Assembly: GCF_040096225.1 (NCBI RefSeq)
Contig: NZ_JBBMFC010000014.1
Coordinates: 1-64,000 of the forward strand
DNA from: Hominiventricola aquisgranensis
Lineage (GTDB): Bacteria; Bacillota; Clostridia; Lachnospirales; Lachnospiraceae
DNA: 64,000 nt
Direction of reading: 5' to 3'
This document shows, piece by piece, positions 18,262 through 26,505 of this stretch; the stretch's first letter is position 1, and each line of letters starts with the position of its first letter. The translations under genes and the position numbers were made by a program. The notes beneath the pieces are model-generated. The model saw only the letters and a program-made list of their open reading frames with translations. It was not told the origin of the DNA and made no database searches.

Positions 18262-18690
18262 TTATTCCTCCCCTGATTTTATCATCCACCTGCTCCTGCG
18301 AATAACTTTGCACGGTCTTACCCTATATAACTTTTCTACTGTCTTAATCTCTATCTGAGCCGGAAGAAATCGACCTTTACCCGAAACCTTTATTTCTGCC
18401 TGAAGTGGACTTACACGCACCTCTACTTCTGCATCCTCCATCCAGAGCAGCCTCCCACTTAGCTTTCTGCTCAAATCTTCCTGCATCTGTTCTCTGATCA
18501 CCTCGTCTGATCTTCCATCCCTGTAGATTCCTTTGACTCCAGATTCCAGTATGCCATGAGTCACTACCGCACAATCATGTGTGTAGAGCGTAAAATAAAC
18601 CAGATAGACCAGAAGAATACAGATCATCGGAACCAGAATAGACGCTTCCAGCACAAACCGTCCTTTTTTTCTGTTCCACTGTCTTTTCAT
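18262..18690 (-). CDS. TadE-like pseudopilin
   Basis: 142 residues. Starts with a short basic segment, KKGRFVLEAS with the pilin-like Glu, then a hydrophobic helix (ILVPMICILLVYLVYF), followed by a mainly beta extracytoplasmic domain. This is the plan of TadE/TadG minor pilins. ATG 18690 overlaps the TGA of the prepilin peptidase gene and has GGGGG upstream; the longer in-frame extension upstream is the antisense-frame shadow of the peptidase gene and is left out. Ends 7 bases before the FHA gene. Confidence 0.75.
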   Translation of the reverse strand: MKRQWNRKKGRFVLEASILVPMICILLVYLVYFTLYTHDCAVVTHGILESGVKGIYRDGRSDEVIREQMQEDLSRKLSGRLLWMEDAEVEVRVSPLQAEIKVSGKGRFLPAQIEIKTVEKLYRVRPCKVIRRSRWMIKSGEE

Positions 18691-19070
18691 ATGATCGTCC
18701 CCCAAACTGTCAGCACAAAGCCAACGGTAAAAAACGGCACCAGCGGAATTTCTTTTTTCCCGGATAAAATTCCATAACCTGCTCCTGCCAGAAGACCAAG
18801 AAACAGAATTTCCATCAACATTCCATACGGCAGCCACATTCCCAGTGCCAGCAATAACCACCCATCTCCCAGACCAATTCTTTCTCCACTCAATTTCCCC
18901 ACGACCAGCAGAAAAAGTCCTGGAAACCACACTATCTCCCGACCATTCCAAAGAGCCGTCAGCAGACCGGTCAGCAGAAGCTCCAACAACAGCCAGAAAG
19001 AAAGCATCTGATCTTTCATATCCTCCCATGACAGGATCAAGAGATGTAGAAAGACCCAGAGGACACTCAT
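18687..19070 (-). CDS. Prepilin peptidase, A24 family, minimal
   Basis: 127 residues, almost entirely hydrophobic, with the aspartic-protease motif GLGDG (GERIGLGDGWLLLALG). An earlier aspartate lies in WEDMKDQ, where the first catalytic Asp of TadV/CpaA enzymes is expected. It lacks the N-terminal methylase domain of PilD, as TadV does. It would remove leader peptides from the Flp and TadE-like pilins encoded next door. The start at 19070 overlaps the previous stop (ATGA). One puzzle is that the usual Asp...Arg-Ile-Pro-Asn context is poorly kept. Confidence 0.8.
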   Translation of the reverse strand: MSVLWVFLHLLILSWEDMKDQMLSFWLLLELLLTGLLTALWNGREIVWFPGLFLLVVGKLSGERIGLGDGWLLLALGMWLPYGMLMEILFLGLLAGAGYGILSGKKEIPLVPFFTVGFVLTVWGTII

Positions 19071-19834
19071 GATCCACCGCACCCCTGGCAGCAGCGCATT
19101 CCTCCAGTCTGAGAATAAGGAATCGCCATCACCGTCCGCTTTAGTCCCCGGCAAGTCTTTCGATTATGATAGTTGGTTCCATAATTGGTAATATAGACCA
19201 TAGCTCCTGGTTTCTCTTTCTTTACACAGTATACACAGGCTGTATACCGGCTCCCATCCCAGTTTCTCGCAGCATCAAGCTGTCCGGCAGCGATACTCTG
19301 GATACTCACGTTCAGATACCGACAGTCCCTGCTTCTGTGATATACCTCACCTTTGGGTGTTACATAGACAAATATCTCGCCGTCTCCCGAAAAGCTTTCT
19401 TCAGTATAGCCTACCCAGTCTCTGACCACTACACGCTGCACTACCGAACGGCTTCCAAAGGAAAATGCGGTAAACGGAAGTGTCACCTGATCATAGGCAT
19501 ACAGACGGGTATACGGATCCCCCTCATCCGCTCCCTGTCCCACAGTCACCGCCAGCGACTGTGCCTGCTGTGTCAATGTCCGATATTTTTCTGCCTGAAA
19601 TCCGGTCATCACAAAAACATAAAGCATAGCTGTTACCGCGCAAAGCAGAAATGGCAACACTATGAAAGTTTCCAGTGCCAGACTTCCTCTTTGAAAGGCA
19701 CAGGGGCAGACTCTCCTGCTCACCACCTTTTGGAGACGCCATAACCGTCGGGATGTCTGAACACCTTTTTTATATTTTTCACACCTGCAGAAGAGCCTTC
19801 CCCCATGCCTTTCCTTTTGTTTACTCATATCCAT
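19067..19834 (-). CDS. TadE-like pilin with two C-terminal Cys/His modules
   Basis: About 255 residues. A basic N-terminus is followed by RGSLALETFIVLPFLL, a pilin-type cleavage and membrane segment with the conserved Glu. The extracytoplasmic part ends in two similar modules: VYVTPKGEVYH with a Cys 4 residues later, closing with CVYC, then VYITNYGTNYH with a Cys, closing with CCQGC. Each resembles the small Ada-like metal-binding pattern YH..C...C..C. This fusion is unusual for a minor pilin. GGAG lies 7 bases before ATG 19834. Overlaps both neighbours by a few bases, so it is part of the same operon. Confidence 0.75.
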   Translation of the reverse strand: MDMSKQKERHGGRLFCRCEKYKKGVQTSRRLWRLQKVVSRRVCPCAFQRGSLALETFIVLPFLLCAVTAMLYVFVMTGFQAEKYRTLTQQAQSLAVTVGQGADEGDPYTRLYAYDQVTLPFTAFSFGSRSVVQRVVVRDWVGYTEESFSGDGEIFVYVTPKGEVYHRSRDCRYLNVSIQSIAAGQLDAARNWDGSRYTACVYCVKKEKPGAMVYITNYGTNYHNRKTCRGLKRTVMAIPYSQTGGMRCCQGCGGS

Positions 19835-21251
19835 ATGTCCGCTCCAGATAAATGCCATCCATCCACACCTGCACCGTCATACGCTCCACACAATGATCCA
19901 GATGAATCTGTTCACAGCCTTCCATCATCCGCAGTTCTCCTTCGATCACATCCAGCGAGCGCATTGCCAATGTCTTTGCAGGAACAACGGTCAACAGCAT
20001 ACGCAAATAGTCTTCATAATCAAGTCCGCTCTGTTCTGCTGTCTGTGCATCATAGCTTCCGGGATTTCCCAGAAAACGCAGAACCGCACTCAAGGGAACC
20101 TGCCACTGATCCTCCCCTTTTACCACTGCCAGTTCATAACCGCCCAGAAGCTGACGCACTTCTGCAATACTTTCCACATAAGCCCATCCGATCAGGATCA
20201 GATGCTTGACTGCCTGGATCAGGCTGTCATCCCCCGTAAGACCCGCAATTACCAAAGCAAGAAATTCTGCCTGTTCTTTATAGTTGGAGTGTGTCATCAA
20301 GAAGGTGTAATTTGCTCCTTCCCTCAATGCCAGCAATGACAGGATCGTCAATTCCAGATTTCTTTGATCCGATGGTTGTCCTGCAAACAAGTACTCCATC
20401 TGATAGTCCAGATAACCATCCTCTCTTCCCTCTGCGAGATGGTCTGATGCTTGTGTCAGATACTCACAGGCATATCCGATAAACCACTGCTTCTGGATCA
20501 GAGCATCCTCGTTTCCCTGTGCAGCCCCTGCTCCTTCTGACAACGGTCTTACCGTCGGTATATTTACAGTATTGATGGTTTTCTCAGAGAGAATACTGCC
20601 GGAAGGCACCGCCATCTTGAAGAAAAATCCATCCAGAAAACTGCTCCAGGAAGACACCTCCCCTGACAGTTCATCGTCTTCGTCATCATAATCCATCACG
20701 ACCCGACGGCTTTCTTCATAGTCCCGCTGCATCTCTTCCGCCTGCGTCAACAGCTCCTCACGCTGCTCAGGCCCAAGCAGCCAGTCCTCCACCAGATCCT
20801 GTCCCCATTTTTCCTTCATGACCTCTATGGCCTGATGATAAAATACAGCACCGTCTCCATCCGTCGCCCGTACCAGATCTTCAAAGTTTACTCCCTGAAG
20901 GTTCAAGCCATCCAACGGTTTTCCACGGACATTCGTAATATTTTCCTGTATAAATTTCCACAGATGACTGCAAAGTTCTTCTCTTTTCTCCGTTCCGCCC
21001 TGAAAGGAAGTGTCTATATAAAACAAATCCCACTTATCCAGCAGATGCGGCTCATATTCGGAAAACAGCGAGAACATCCCATTTTCCACAGCCTGTTCTG
21101 CCCGCCTTTTTGCCGACTGCTTCTGTACCGACTGAAGACAGATCAGATACAGTCCAAGGAACACGAGAAAACTAAGTGTCAGCCACACAGTGATCGATCC
21201 TTTTTTCTTAGATCCGACTGGTCTGTGAAACAATTTTTTCAAAAATATCAT
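19821..21251 (-). CDS. DUF5702-type Tad-locus protein with N-terminal membrane anchor
   Basis: 476 residues. Basic N-terminus, GSITVWLTLSFLVFLGLYLICLQSV as a single membrane helix starting at about residue 19, then a long, acidic, mainly helical extracytoplasmic domain. This looks like the DUF5702 family of Clostridia, found in the TadG position of Tad loci. Function unknown; probably a pilus accessory or surface protein. AGGAG lies 6 bases before ATG 21251, and the first 44 bases overlap the end of the Flp pilin gene in a different frame. Confidence 0.78.
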   Translation of the reverse strand: MIFLKKLFHRPVGSKKKGSITVWLTLSFLVFLGLYLICLQSVQKQSAKRRAEQAVENGMFSLFSEYEPHLLDKWDLFYIDTSFQGGTEKREELCSHLWKFIQENITNVRGKPLDGLNLQGVNFEDLVRATDGDGAVFYHQAIEVMKEKWGQDLVEDWLLGPEQREELLTQAEEMQRDYEESRRVVMDYDDEDDELSGEVSSWSSFLDGFFFKMAVPSGSILSEKTINTVNIPTVRPLSEGAGAAQGNEDALIQKQWFIGYACEYLTQASDHLAEGREDGYLDYQMEYLFAGQPSDQRNLELTILSLLALREGANYTFLMTHSNYKEQAEFLALVIAGLTGDDSLIQAVKHLILIGWAYVESIAEVRQLLGGYELAVVKGEDQWQVPLSAVLRFLGNPGSYDAQTAEQSGLDYEDYLRMLLTVVPAKTLAMRSLDVIEGELRMMEGCEQIHLDHCVERMTVQVWMDGIYLERTYGYE

Positions 21252-21378
21252 TCACGACTCCTGTAATCTTTCCTTTAAAAATGATTACCAATCCCACCAG
21301 AACCACAATAATAAGAATGACTTCAACAGTTCCCATCCCTTTTTTATCCTTAAAGATATTTCTCAACCAATCTTTCAT
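21208..21378 (-). CDS. Flp1-like type IVb pilin
   Basis: Short gene of 56 codons. The protein starts MKDWLRNIFKDKKGMGTVE, then a strongly hydrophobic helix (VILIIVVLVGLVIIF) and a short tail. The Gly-Thr-Val-Glu before the helix is a Flp pilin processing site, so this is the likely major pilin of the locus. AGGAGG is 6 bases before ATG. Its stop lies 44 bases inside the DUF5702 gene. Present in the usual position after TadC. Confidence 0.88.
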   Translation of the reverse strand: MKDWLRNIFKDKKGMGTVEVILIIVVLVGLVIIFKGKITGVVNDIFEKIVSQTSRI

Positions 21379-21393
21379 AATATTCCTCCTGTC

Positions 21394-22593
21394 TTACCCG
21401 GCAAATGATGACACCGCCGGATACATGATCATGATCAAAATGCTCAACAACATTAAAAGCATCGGTAACAACAATCTGCTTTCACACTCTTCACCGATCT
21501 TCCGTGCCAGTGCTTTGCGGTCCTCAAAGGCATCTTTTGCTTCTGCTTTCAGCATTTCAGCAAGATTGCCTGTCCCAAGGCGCAGATTCTGGCTGAGCAA
21601 GGTTCCAAGCTTCAGATAAGAAGATAACCGACAATCCATACCAAACTGCTCATAGGCCACAGTCTCTGCTACACCGTTCTGCATCTGACGCAATGCCAGC
21701 TTCATCTGCTCATAGGCATCCTCCGAATTACCGGTCATCTGTCTCTGCTTCTCATACCCCCGTATGATTCGTTCCCAGGCGTGACGGATACTGATCCCTG
21801 CTCCCATGTAAAGACTTAAGCGATTCACAATGTCAGGATAGGCAAGCTGCATCTTTCGCTCATATTTCTGTTGTCTCCGTTCATCCTCCCGCTTCTTTCC
21901 TGTCCATAATCCACATAAGGCTGCTCCTGTGAGAAGAGTTGTCCACAGCCAGCGGGTATCTCTCTGTGGATACCATGTAACTGCCTGCTCTGATACTTCG
22001 GCCGGTAATTGAACCGTCTCCTCATATCCGGCCTGACACTCCTGAAGCTGATACTGAAGCATCCGAACCATCATGGCTGTATCCGGCGCTTCCGGTGGAC
22101 AGATCTGTATGGTCCGGTTCCAGGTCAGATTCTCCTCCCCAAAGTTCAGGAGCGCCTGTACCTGTATCCATACCGGTTCCTCAAGTCCTTCATTTTTCAA
22201 TGTTCCGTCCGGCTCCAGATACTTCCAAGAATCCAGATACCATTGAACCGTCACTTCAGAATCCCATATCTGCGTGGGCATATGAAGATCCATGGTCACA
22301 TGATCAAGCGATGTATTCTGTCCCAGAAAGATCGTTTCCAGATTCTTGGATGCCTCCCGGATCCTTGTCTGTTCTTCCTTCCGGTCATAAGGCACTGCTG
22401 CCACTGTTACATCTATCGGCGTCTTATCTTCTCCTATCTGCACCTGCAGATGCTCTGTTACACTGTCTGCGCCTTTTCCCGGTCGGGACAGCTCCGTAAG
22501 AGGCTGCTGCTCCCACAGACTGCAGATCAGCAGCAGAACGCTGACCGCCATGCCCACACATCCCGTCATCACAACTTTGGTCTTATATTTCAA
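21394..22593 (-). CDS. Type II secretion F-family membrane protein, TadC-like, with large N-terminal domain
   Basis: 399 residues. N-terminal helix (GCVGMAVSVLLLICSL), an extracytoplasmic domain of about 190 residues, a second membrane helix near 220, and a C-terminal T2SF domain with YPDIVNRLSLYMGAGISIRHAWERI and a final hydrophobic hairpin (LLLPMLLMLLSILIMIMYP). TadB and TadC form the inner-membrane platform of the pilus machine. The N-terminal outer domain is not part of ordinary TadC. The start appears to be TTG (22593), overlapping the TadB stop by 11 bases. Confidence 0.82.
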   Translation of the reverse strand: MKYKTKVVMTGCVGMAVSVLLLICSLWEQQPLTELSRPGKGADSVTEHLQVQIGEDKTPIDVTVAAVPYDRKEEQTRIREASKNLETIFLGQNTSLDHVTMDLHMPTQIWDSEVTVQWYLDSWKYLEPDGTLKNEGLEEPVWIQVQALLNFGEENLTWNRTIQICPPEAPDTAMMVRMLQYQLQECQAGYEETVQLPAEVSEQAVTWYPQRDTRWLWTTLLTGAALCGLWTGKKREDERRQQKYERKMQLAYPDIVNRLSLYMGAGISIRHAWERIIRGYEKQRQMTGNSEDAYEQMKLALRQMQNGVAETVAYEQFGMDCRLSSYLKLGTLLSQNLRLGTGNLAEMLKAEAKDAFEDRKALARKIGEECESRLLLPMLLMLLSILIMIMYPAVSSFAG

Positions 22594-23329
22594 ACTGCAC
22601 CATCCTCTTTCCCATCAAGTAAGCAGCCCCGTAGATTCCCAGGCAGACGCTCATGACGAGTACACCAGTCATGTTATGATACAGCCCTTCCAGAAATTCT
22701 CCCGATCCAAGCCGGATGTACAGCAACACCGCCGCCGGCATCACCGACATGATCCTCTGCTCATAGACTCTTGCGGCCAACAATGTGCGGATCTCCCTTC
22801 GGGTATCCATGATCTCCGCCATCTGCGCTGCCGTCCCACGAATCGCTGTCTGAAGACTTCCTCCACTGATCCGTGCCGCCTTAAACACTTCCGCAAAGCT
22901 TTGCACTTCTTCATAAGGATATTTTTCCGCCAGTTCATCAAACAGGATCTCTGGTCTTTGATTATTCCCTGCTTTGGCCAGCATCATCTTTAGTTCTTCC
23001 TGCATAATGCCTCCTTTCGGAAACATCAGACACAATTCCTGATAGGACTGTACCAATGCATTTTCCATTGAATAGCCCGCCGTGAGAGATGACGCCAGTA
23101 ACAGGATCCATTCCCGGAACATTTTCCGAAACAGCTCCTGTCTTTTTTCTCTTCGCACATTTTCTCTTTCCTTATGCCAAAACCATATCAATGGGATTAA
23201 AAAAGGAATTGCAAGAAAACTGTCGTAGTAGAGCCACGACAAAAGAATCGTAAGAAATCCGCCTTCCAGCCCGTCAAGAAGCACTGTTTTCCCGAGGATA
23301 TATGATCCCGGCACGCTGAAATTTTTCAA
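22583..23329 (-). CDS. Type II secretion F-family membrane protein, TadB-like
   Basis: 248 residues with two hydrophobic segments near the N-terminus, a cytosolic helical T2SF domain (LLLASSLTAGYSMENALVQSY, ARISGGSLQTAI) and C-terminal helices. Platform protein that interacts with the CpaF ATPase. The 5-prime end overlaps the last 56 bases of the cpaF fragment. The likely initiator is TTG 23329, but translational coupling makes the start uncertain. With cpaF broken, this gene is cut off from the operon promoter unless the element supplies one. Confidence 0.82.
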   Translation of the reverse strand: MKNFSVPGSYILGKTVLLDGLEGGFLTILLSWLYYDSFLAIPFLIPLIWFWHKERENVRREKRQELFRKMFREWILLLASSLTAGYSMENALVQSYQELCLMFPKGGIMQEELKMMLAKAGNNQRPEILFDELAEKYPYEEVQSFAEVFKAARISGGSLQTAIRGTAAQMAEIMDTRREIRTLLAARVYEQRIMSVMPAAVLLYIRLGSGEFLEGLYHNMTGVLVMSVCLGIYGAAYLMGKRMVQFEI

Positions 23330-23651
23330 TCTGCTTCATTACTCCTGTCTTTTCCTGTATCCCGCAGACTCTGCCGGATATCTGCCCGGTTTCCCGGAAG
23401 AGAAACAGAGGATTTAACTCCACCTGTTCCCCTTCCATACCGGTTACTTCTGTAATTTCCAGTATTCTGCGGCTCTTATCCCGCAGACGTCCAAGATAAA
23501 CGATAATATCCACCCCTGAGGCGATCTGTCTGCGGATCGCCTGTAAAGGAAGTTCTCTGTTCATCAAGACCATGGTCTCCATGCGTGCGACCGTATCTTT
23601 CGTACTATTGGCATGACAGGTACTTATACTCCCATCATGTCCTGTGTTCAA
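23274..23651 (-). pseudogene. cpaF/tadA secretion ATPase, C-terminal fragment
   Basis: About 125 codons beginning with TTG AAC at the element junction. It starts at NTGHDGSISTCHANS, the conserved segment that follows Walker B in CpaF/VirB11-type ATPases, and continues with VARMETMVLM and RRQIASGVDIIVYLGR, as in normal CpaF. The matching N-terminal part is at 38023-38892, and the two join in frame. Together they give about 420 residues, a normal CpaF length. The fragment alone lacks Walker A and cannot be an active ATPase. Confidence 0.92.
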
Positions 23652-23667
23652 CGCCTTTATATGGACT
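23652..23667 (+). repeat. Left terminal inverted repeat of the element
   Basis: Reads CGCCTTTATATGGACT inward. The right end inward on the minus strand is TGCCTTATATGTACT, nearly the same apart from one extra T and a G/T change. Confidence 0.65.
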
Positions 23668-23718
23668 CCCTATGTTCCCATCATGCAGAAATACAATATC
23701 TGTACTTAATACACAATG

Positions 23719-23728
23719 TATATAACGT
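23719..23728 (+). repeat. Subterminal TATATAACGT repeat, left copy
   Basis: TATATAACGT at 23719-23728, about 67 bases from the left end. The same ten bases occur on the minus strand at 37984-37993, about 30 bases from the right end. Such paired subterminal sites can be recombinase or accessory binding sites; this is inference. Confidence 0.4.
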
Positions 23729-23799
23729 TATTATCTTGCCATTTCACAGTTGCAAAAAGAAAAGAGAACCTTTCACAGCCCTCTTTCATATCGACTTTC

Positions 23800-24096
23800 T
23801 CATTCATTTGTCATACTCAACAGTTTGTCAACCAATGTCTCTAAACTTTTTCCCAAAAATGGGACAAAGTCTGGTATTGCACCAAATGCCATCCCAATTA
23901 TTATCATTCGACCACATTCTCTTGCAGATTCCAATGCAAATCCATAGCTCAAAACACCTGTCAAAATAAATATAATTGATAAAAAGTAAAGCAAAATATT
24001 TCCCAACATCATAGGAATTTTTAATAACCAGCAAATCAATGTCATTACTACAAGAATCAAACACAAAAACACTTTTATTATGTACTTAACCAACAT
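23800..24096 (-). CDS. Small membrane protein, hypothetical
   Basis: 98 residues with two hydrophobic segments (YIIKVFLCLILVVMTLICWL and LLYFLSIIFILTGVLSYGF), then a short amphipathic tail. GAGGGATT precedes the ATG. Last gene before the left end of the element, downstream of TnpV. No family recognised with confidence. Confidence 0.6.
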   Translation of the reverse strand: MLVKYIIKVFLCLILVVMTLICWLLKIPMMLGNILLYFLSIIFILTGVLSYGFALESARECGRMIIIGMAFGAIPDFVPFLGKSLETLVDKLLSMTNE

Positions 24097-24109
24097 TTTT
24101 AATCCCTCA

Positions 24110-24204
24110 CTTTTTTATCTTTCCGGACAGCAAGAATCCTGCCATCCGGACTTCCATTTTTTTGCTATCCGGGCTGCAAAATTCTTGCTATCCAATACAG
24201 TTCA
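24110..24204 (-). repeat. Repeat-rich gap after the TnpV gene
   Basis: GCAAGAAT at 24131-24138 pairs with ATTCTTGC about 55 bases further on, and CCGGAC / CCGGGC segments repeat between them. It could fold as a long imperfect stem after TnpV. No clear T tract, so I do not call a terminator. Confidence 0.4.
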
Positions 24205-24585
24205 TTATCCTTTCGTGTATATCATTTCCGCCAAAATCATTTCTTCTGCATCATGACAAAGGGTATTCATCCTCCTTGTCCATTCCATATTGTCCTGCCT
24301 TTTTAATTTCTCTGTAATTCCTTCTTTCTCCATCATCTGTTTTACTAATTGTTCTTCTCTATCCCTTGCTTCTGCATCAATCTGATTCAAATGCTCGACA
24401 AGTTTTCCTTGTAACAACAATATTTGATATTTTGCCTTTCTGTGTTCCTGTAAATAGCTTTTACGAAGCATCCCATATTTCCCATAAGTTGGTTCGATAT
24501 CTGTAAGTGCCAATTCTGGCAAATAATAATCACCACATAACATATAAGTAAGTCCATTTTTCTCATCATAAATTTCGTTCTGCAT
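24205..24585 (-). CDS. tnpV: TnpV-like transposon protein
   Basis: 126 residues matching the TnpV family pattern: IYDEKNGLTYMLCGDYYLP at the N-terminus, then YGKYGMLRKSYLQEHRKA, a helical middle and a C-terminal MNTLCHDAEEMILAE. TnpV proteins accompany Tn4451-type mobilisable elements; their biochemical role is not established. GGAG precedes ATG. Co-directional with the recombinase block, 20 bases downstream of the DUF6262 gene. Confidence 0.85.
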   Translation of the reverse strand: MQNEIYDEKNGLTYMLCGDYYLPELALTDIEPTYGKYGMLRKSYLQEHRKAKYQILLLQGKLVEHLNQIDAEARDREEQLVKQMMEKEGITEKLKRQDNMEWTRRMNTLCHDAEEMILAEMIYTKG

Positions 24586-24605
24586 AAAATATTCTCCTTT
24601 TCTTC

Positions 24606-25013
24606 CTATAATTGGTCGTACATCTTCAACAGTGTTCCCTTTTTCATTTGACTATATTTCACCTGTAATTCTTCATATTTTTTCTGAAGACTTTCATATT
24701 CGTTTTTCGGAACACTATCGGATAATTTCTGTTCTAAACTCTTAATCCGTGCTTCCTGTGCTTTTGCAATAGCATCACTTTTAGGATTTCGCAATATCAT
24801 TCCCTGTTGTTTTTCCTTCAATTCCATCATGACCTGTTTCACATTCGGATTATTATAGAAAAAACCTCTGGAAAGTCCTGTTAGTTTTGTAAGTTCAGCA
24901 ACTGAAATTTTTATATTTTTTCTATACATTGTTTCAATAGCTGTTATTGCTGTTTCCGTCATTTCCGCACTTTTTTCTTTTGCCAGTGCTACCATTTTAT
25001 CGTGTTTCTGCAT
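24606..25013 (-). CDS. DUF6262/TnpC-like transposition accessory protein
   Basis: 135 residues. The N-terminal helix is followed by an HTH-like segment (ISVAELTKLTGLSRGFFYNNPNVK), then a C-terminal coiled coil (EARIKSLEQKLSDSVPKNEY to about 125). This arrangement matches DUF6262 proteins and Tn554 TnpC, which helps orient the recombination. AGGAGGG precedes ATG 25013, which overlaps the end of the third recombinase gene by 17 bases. Confidence 0.82.
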   Translation of the reverse strand: MQKHDKMVALAKEKSAEMTETAITAIETMYRKNIKISVAELTKLTGLSRGFFYNNPNVKQVMMELKEKQQGMILRNPKSDAIAKAQEARIKSLEQKLSDSVPKNEYESLQKKYEELQVKYSQMKKGTLLKMYDQL

Positions 25014-26505
25014 TTTCCTTTTCCCTCCTGTATTGTGCTAATAATTCATTCATTTCATCTCGTACAGCCTTTGTATCCTCCGCTAATGCTTCGTTTCTTA
25101 ACCGCCGATAATGTGGTATGGTTCGTGTATCCTTATGCCCCAACAGCCTTGCAATGCTATCATCATCTAATTTCATTTCTGTAAGTTTTACTCCAAAAGT
25201 ATGTCTAAAACGATGTGTACGAAACTCAAAATAATTTCCATTATCATCCCTGATATCATTTTCATAAATCATGATATTTACATGATATTTCAGCATTGAA
25301 TCTGTATACAATTTTCCATTATCTTGCAGAAAAATATATTCTGAATCTGGATGCTCCTTTTCTGAAACTTCTATTGCTTTTCTAATCAATTCTGCCAGCT
25401 GATCGCTAACTGGTCTTTTGTATTTCCTTGTTTTCTGCTGGATAATAGTTATAAAATAATGTCCAGATTTCTCAGATAAGCAATCCCTTCGCAAAGTCAA
25501 CGTATCCTCTATTCTTGTACCGAGCATCTGATGTATTATTAAACATCTGCCTAACTGGGGCTTTAATTTTGTTAATGCACAATTAAATCTTCTGATTTCT
25601 GCATCTGAATACGCTTCTGGTAAAGCGTTGTCATATGCTCTGCAATCACTGGACAGAAAAAGGTTGCATATATTTCCTATTTCCAGTTCACGCCCTATTT
25701 CATCCAACAGATTATCCAAAACCGACAGCTCTGTCGTGTAACTGACTGATGTAAGACCGGTATCCGTTTTTATATAAACCAGATAATCTTCTATCATATC
25801 CCTGCTAATTTCTGTAAAGTGCTTTACTTCTGGGAATCGATCATATATGAAACTAGCAAACCGACGGAATCCACGCAATTCACCTTTTATACTACCCATT
25901 GCTTTTGTCTGGCAGTGGCTATACAATATTTTCTTTATTATCTCTTTAAATTCTTTCTGCCTGATCTCACGAAAATCTAATCTATATCTTCCACGAATCG
26001 GATTACTCCTTGGCACAATATCCAACTTTCTCATATCCCATACATCTTTTTCATTTTCTGGAATATCTGCTGTTTTACACTTCACAACATACTCATAATA
26101 CATTTTCAGAAAAGAAATCTGAGCGCTACTTTGTTGCTCAACATTCCGCCTATCCGGTCTATTTCTTCTAACATACAGCGCCAATCCTTTTTTATATAAA
26201 AATGCTTTATAACTTCTCTCCAGTTCTTCCCATTTTTTATCAGTGATGCTGCTACAACTTGTATACTTCTCATTCAGAAATTCTTTCAACAGATCAAATC
26301 TGTAAATATCATTTACTACTGTTGATAATGACAAACGTCTACATCTATCATCGATATACCCATAAATCTCATCCTGCATCTTTTCATTATGAATCTCTGA
26401 TATGTAGTACACCCTGTTTTCCTTCCATTTCAGTCCTGCCAACTGTTTTTCTGTAGCTTGTTGATAACAGTCATACGAAATCAAATTAATATTACCTTTC
26501 ATCAT
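24997..26505 (-). CDS. Tyrosine recombinase, third of the trio
   Basis: 502 residues. C-terminal catalytic domain with Arg331 (GTRIEDTLTL), His431-x-x-Arg434 (HRFRHTFGV), His457 (LLGHKDTRT) and the nucleophile Tyr466 (PHYRRL). A long N-terminal region contains SAM-like DNA-binding helices. Overlaps the second recombinase by 14 bases and the DUF6262 gene by 17, so the block is one operon. AAAGGAG precedes ATG. All catalytic residues are present, so it should be active. Confidence 0.93.
   Translation of the reverse strand: MMKGNINLISYDCYQQATEKQLAGLKWKENRVYYISEIHNEKMQDEIYGYIDDRCRRLSLSTVVNDIYRFDLLKEFLNEKYTSCSSITDKKWEELERSYKAFLYKKGLALYVRRNRPDRRNVEQQSSAQISFLKMYYEYVVKCKTADIPENEKDVWDMRKLDIVPRSNPIRGRYRLDFREIRQKEFKEIIKKILYSHCQTKAMGSIKGELRGFRRFASFIYDRFPEVKHFTEISRDMIEDYLVYIKTDTGLTSVSYTTELSVLDNLLDEIGRELEIGNICNLFLSSDCRAYDNALPEAYSDAEIRRFNCALTKLKPQLGRCLIIHQMLGTRIEDTLTLRRDCLSEKSGHYFITIIQQKTRKYKRPVSDQLAELIRKAIEVSEKEHPDSEYIFLQDNGKLYTDSMLKYHVNIMIYENDIRDDNGNYFEFRTHRFRHTFGVKLTEMKLDDDSIARLLGHKDTRTIPHYRRLRNEALAEDTKAVRDEMNELLAQYRREKENAETR

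Noticed and set aside
18691..19077. Open N-terminal extension of the TadE-like frame (129 residues)
   Set aside because: It lies opposite in frame to the prepilin peptidase gene, has no ribosome site, and the ATG at 18690 has a good one plus an ATGA overlap.
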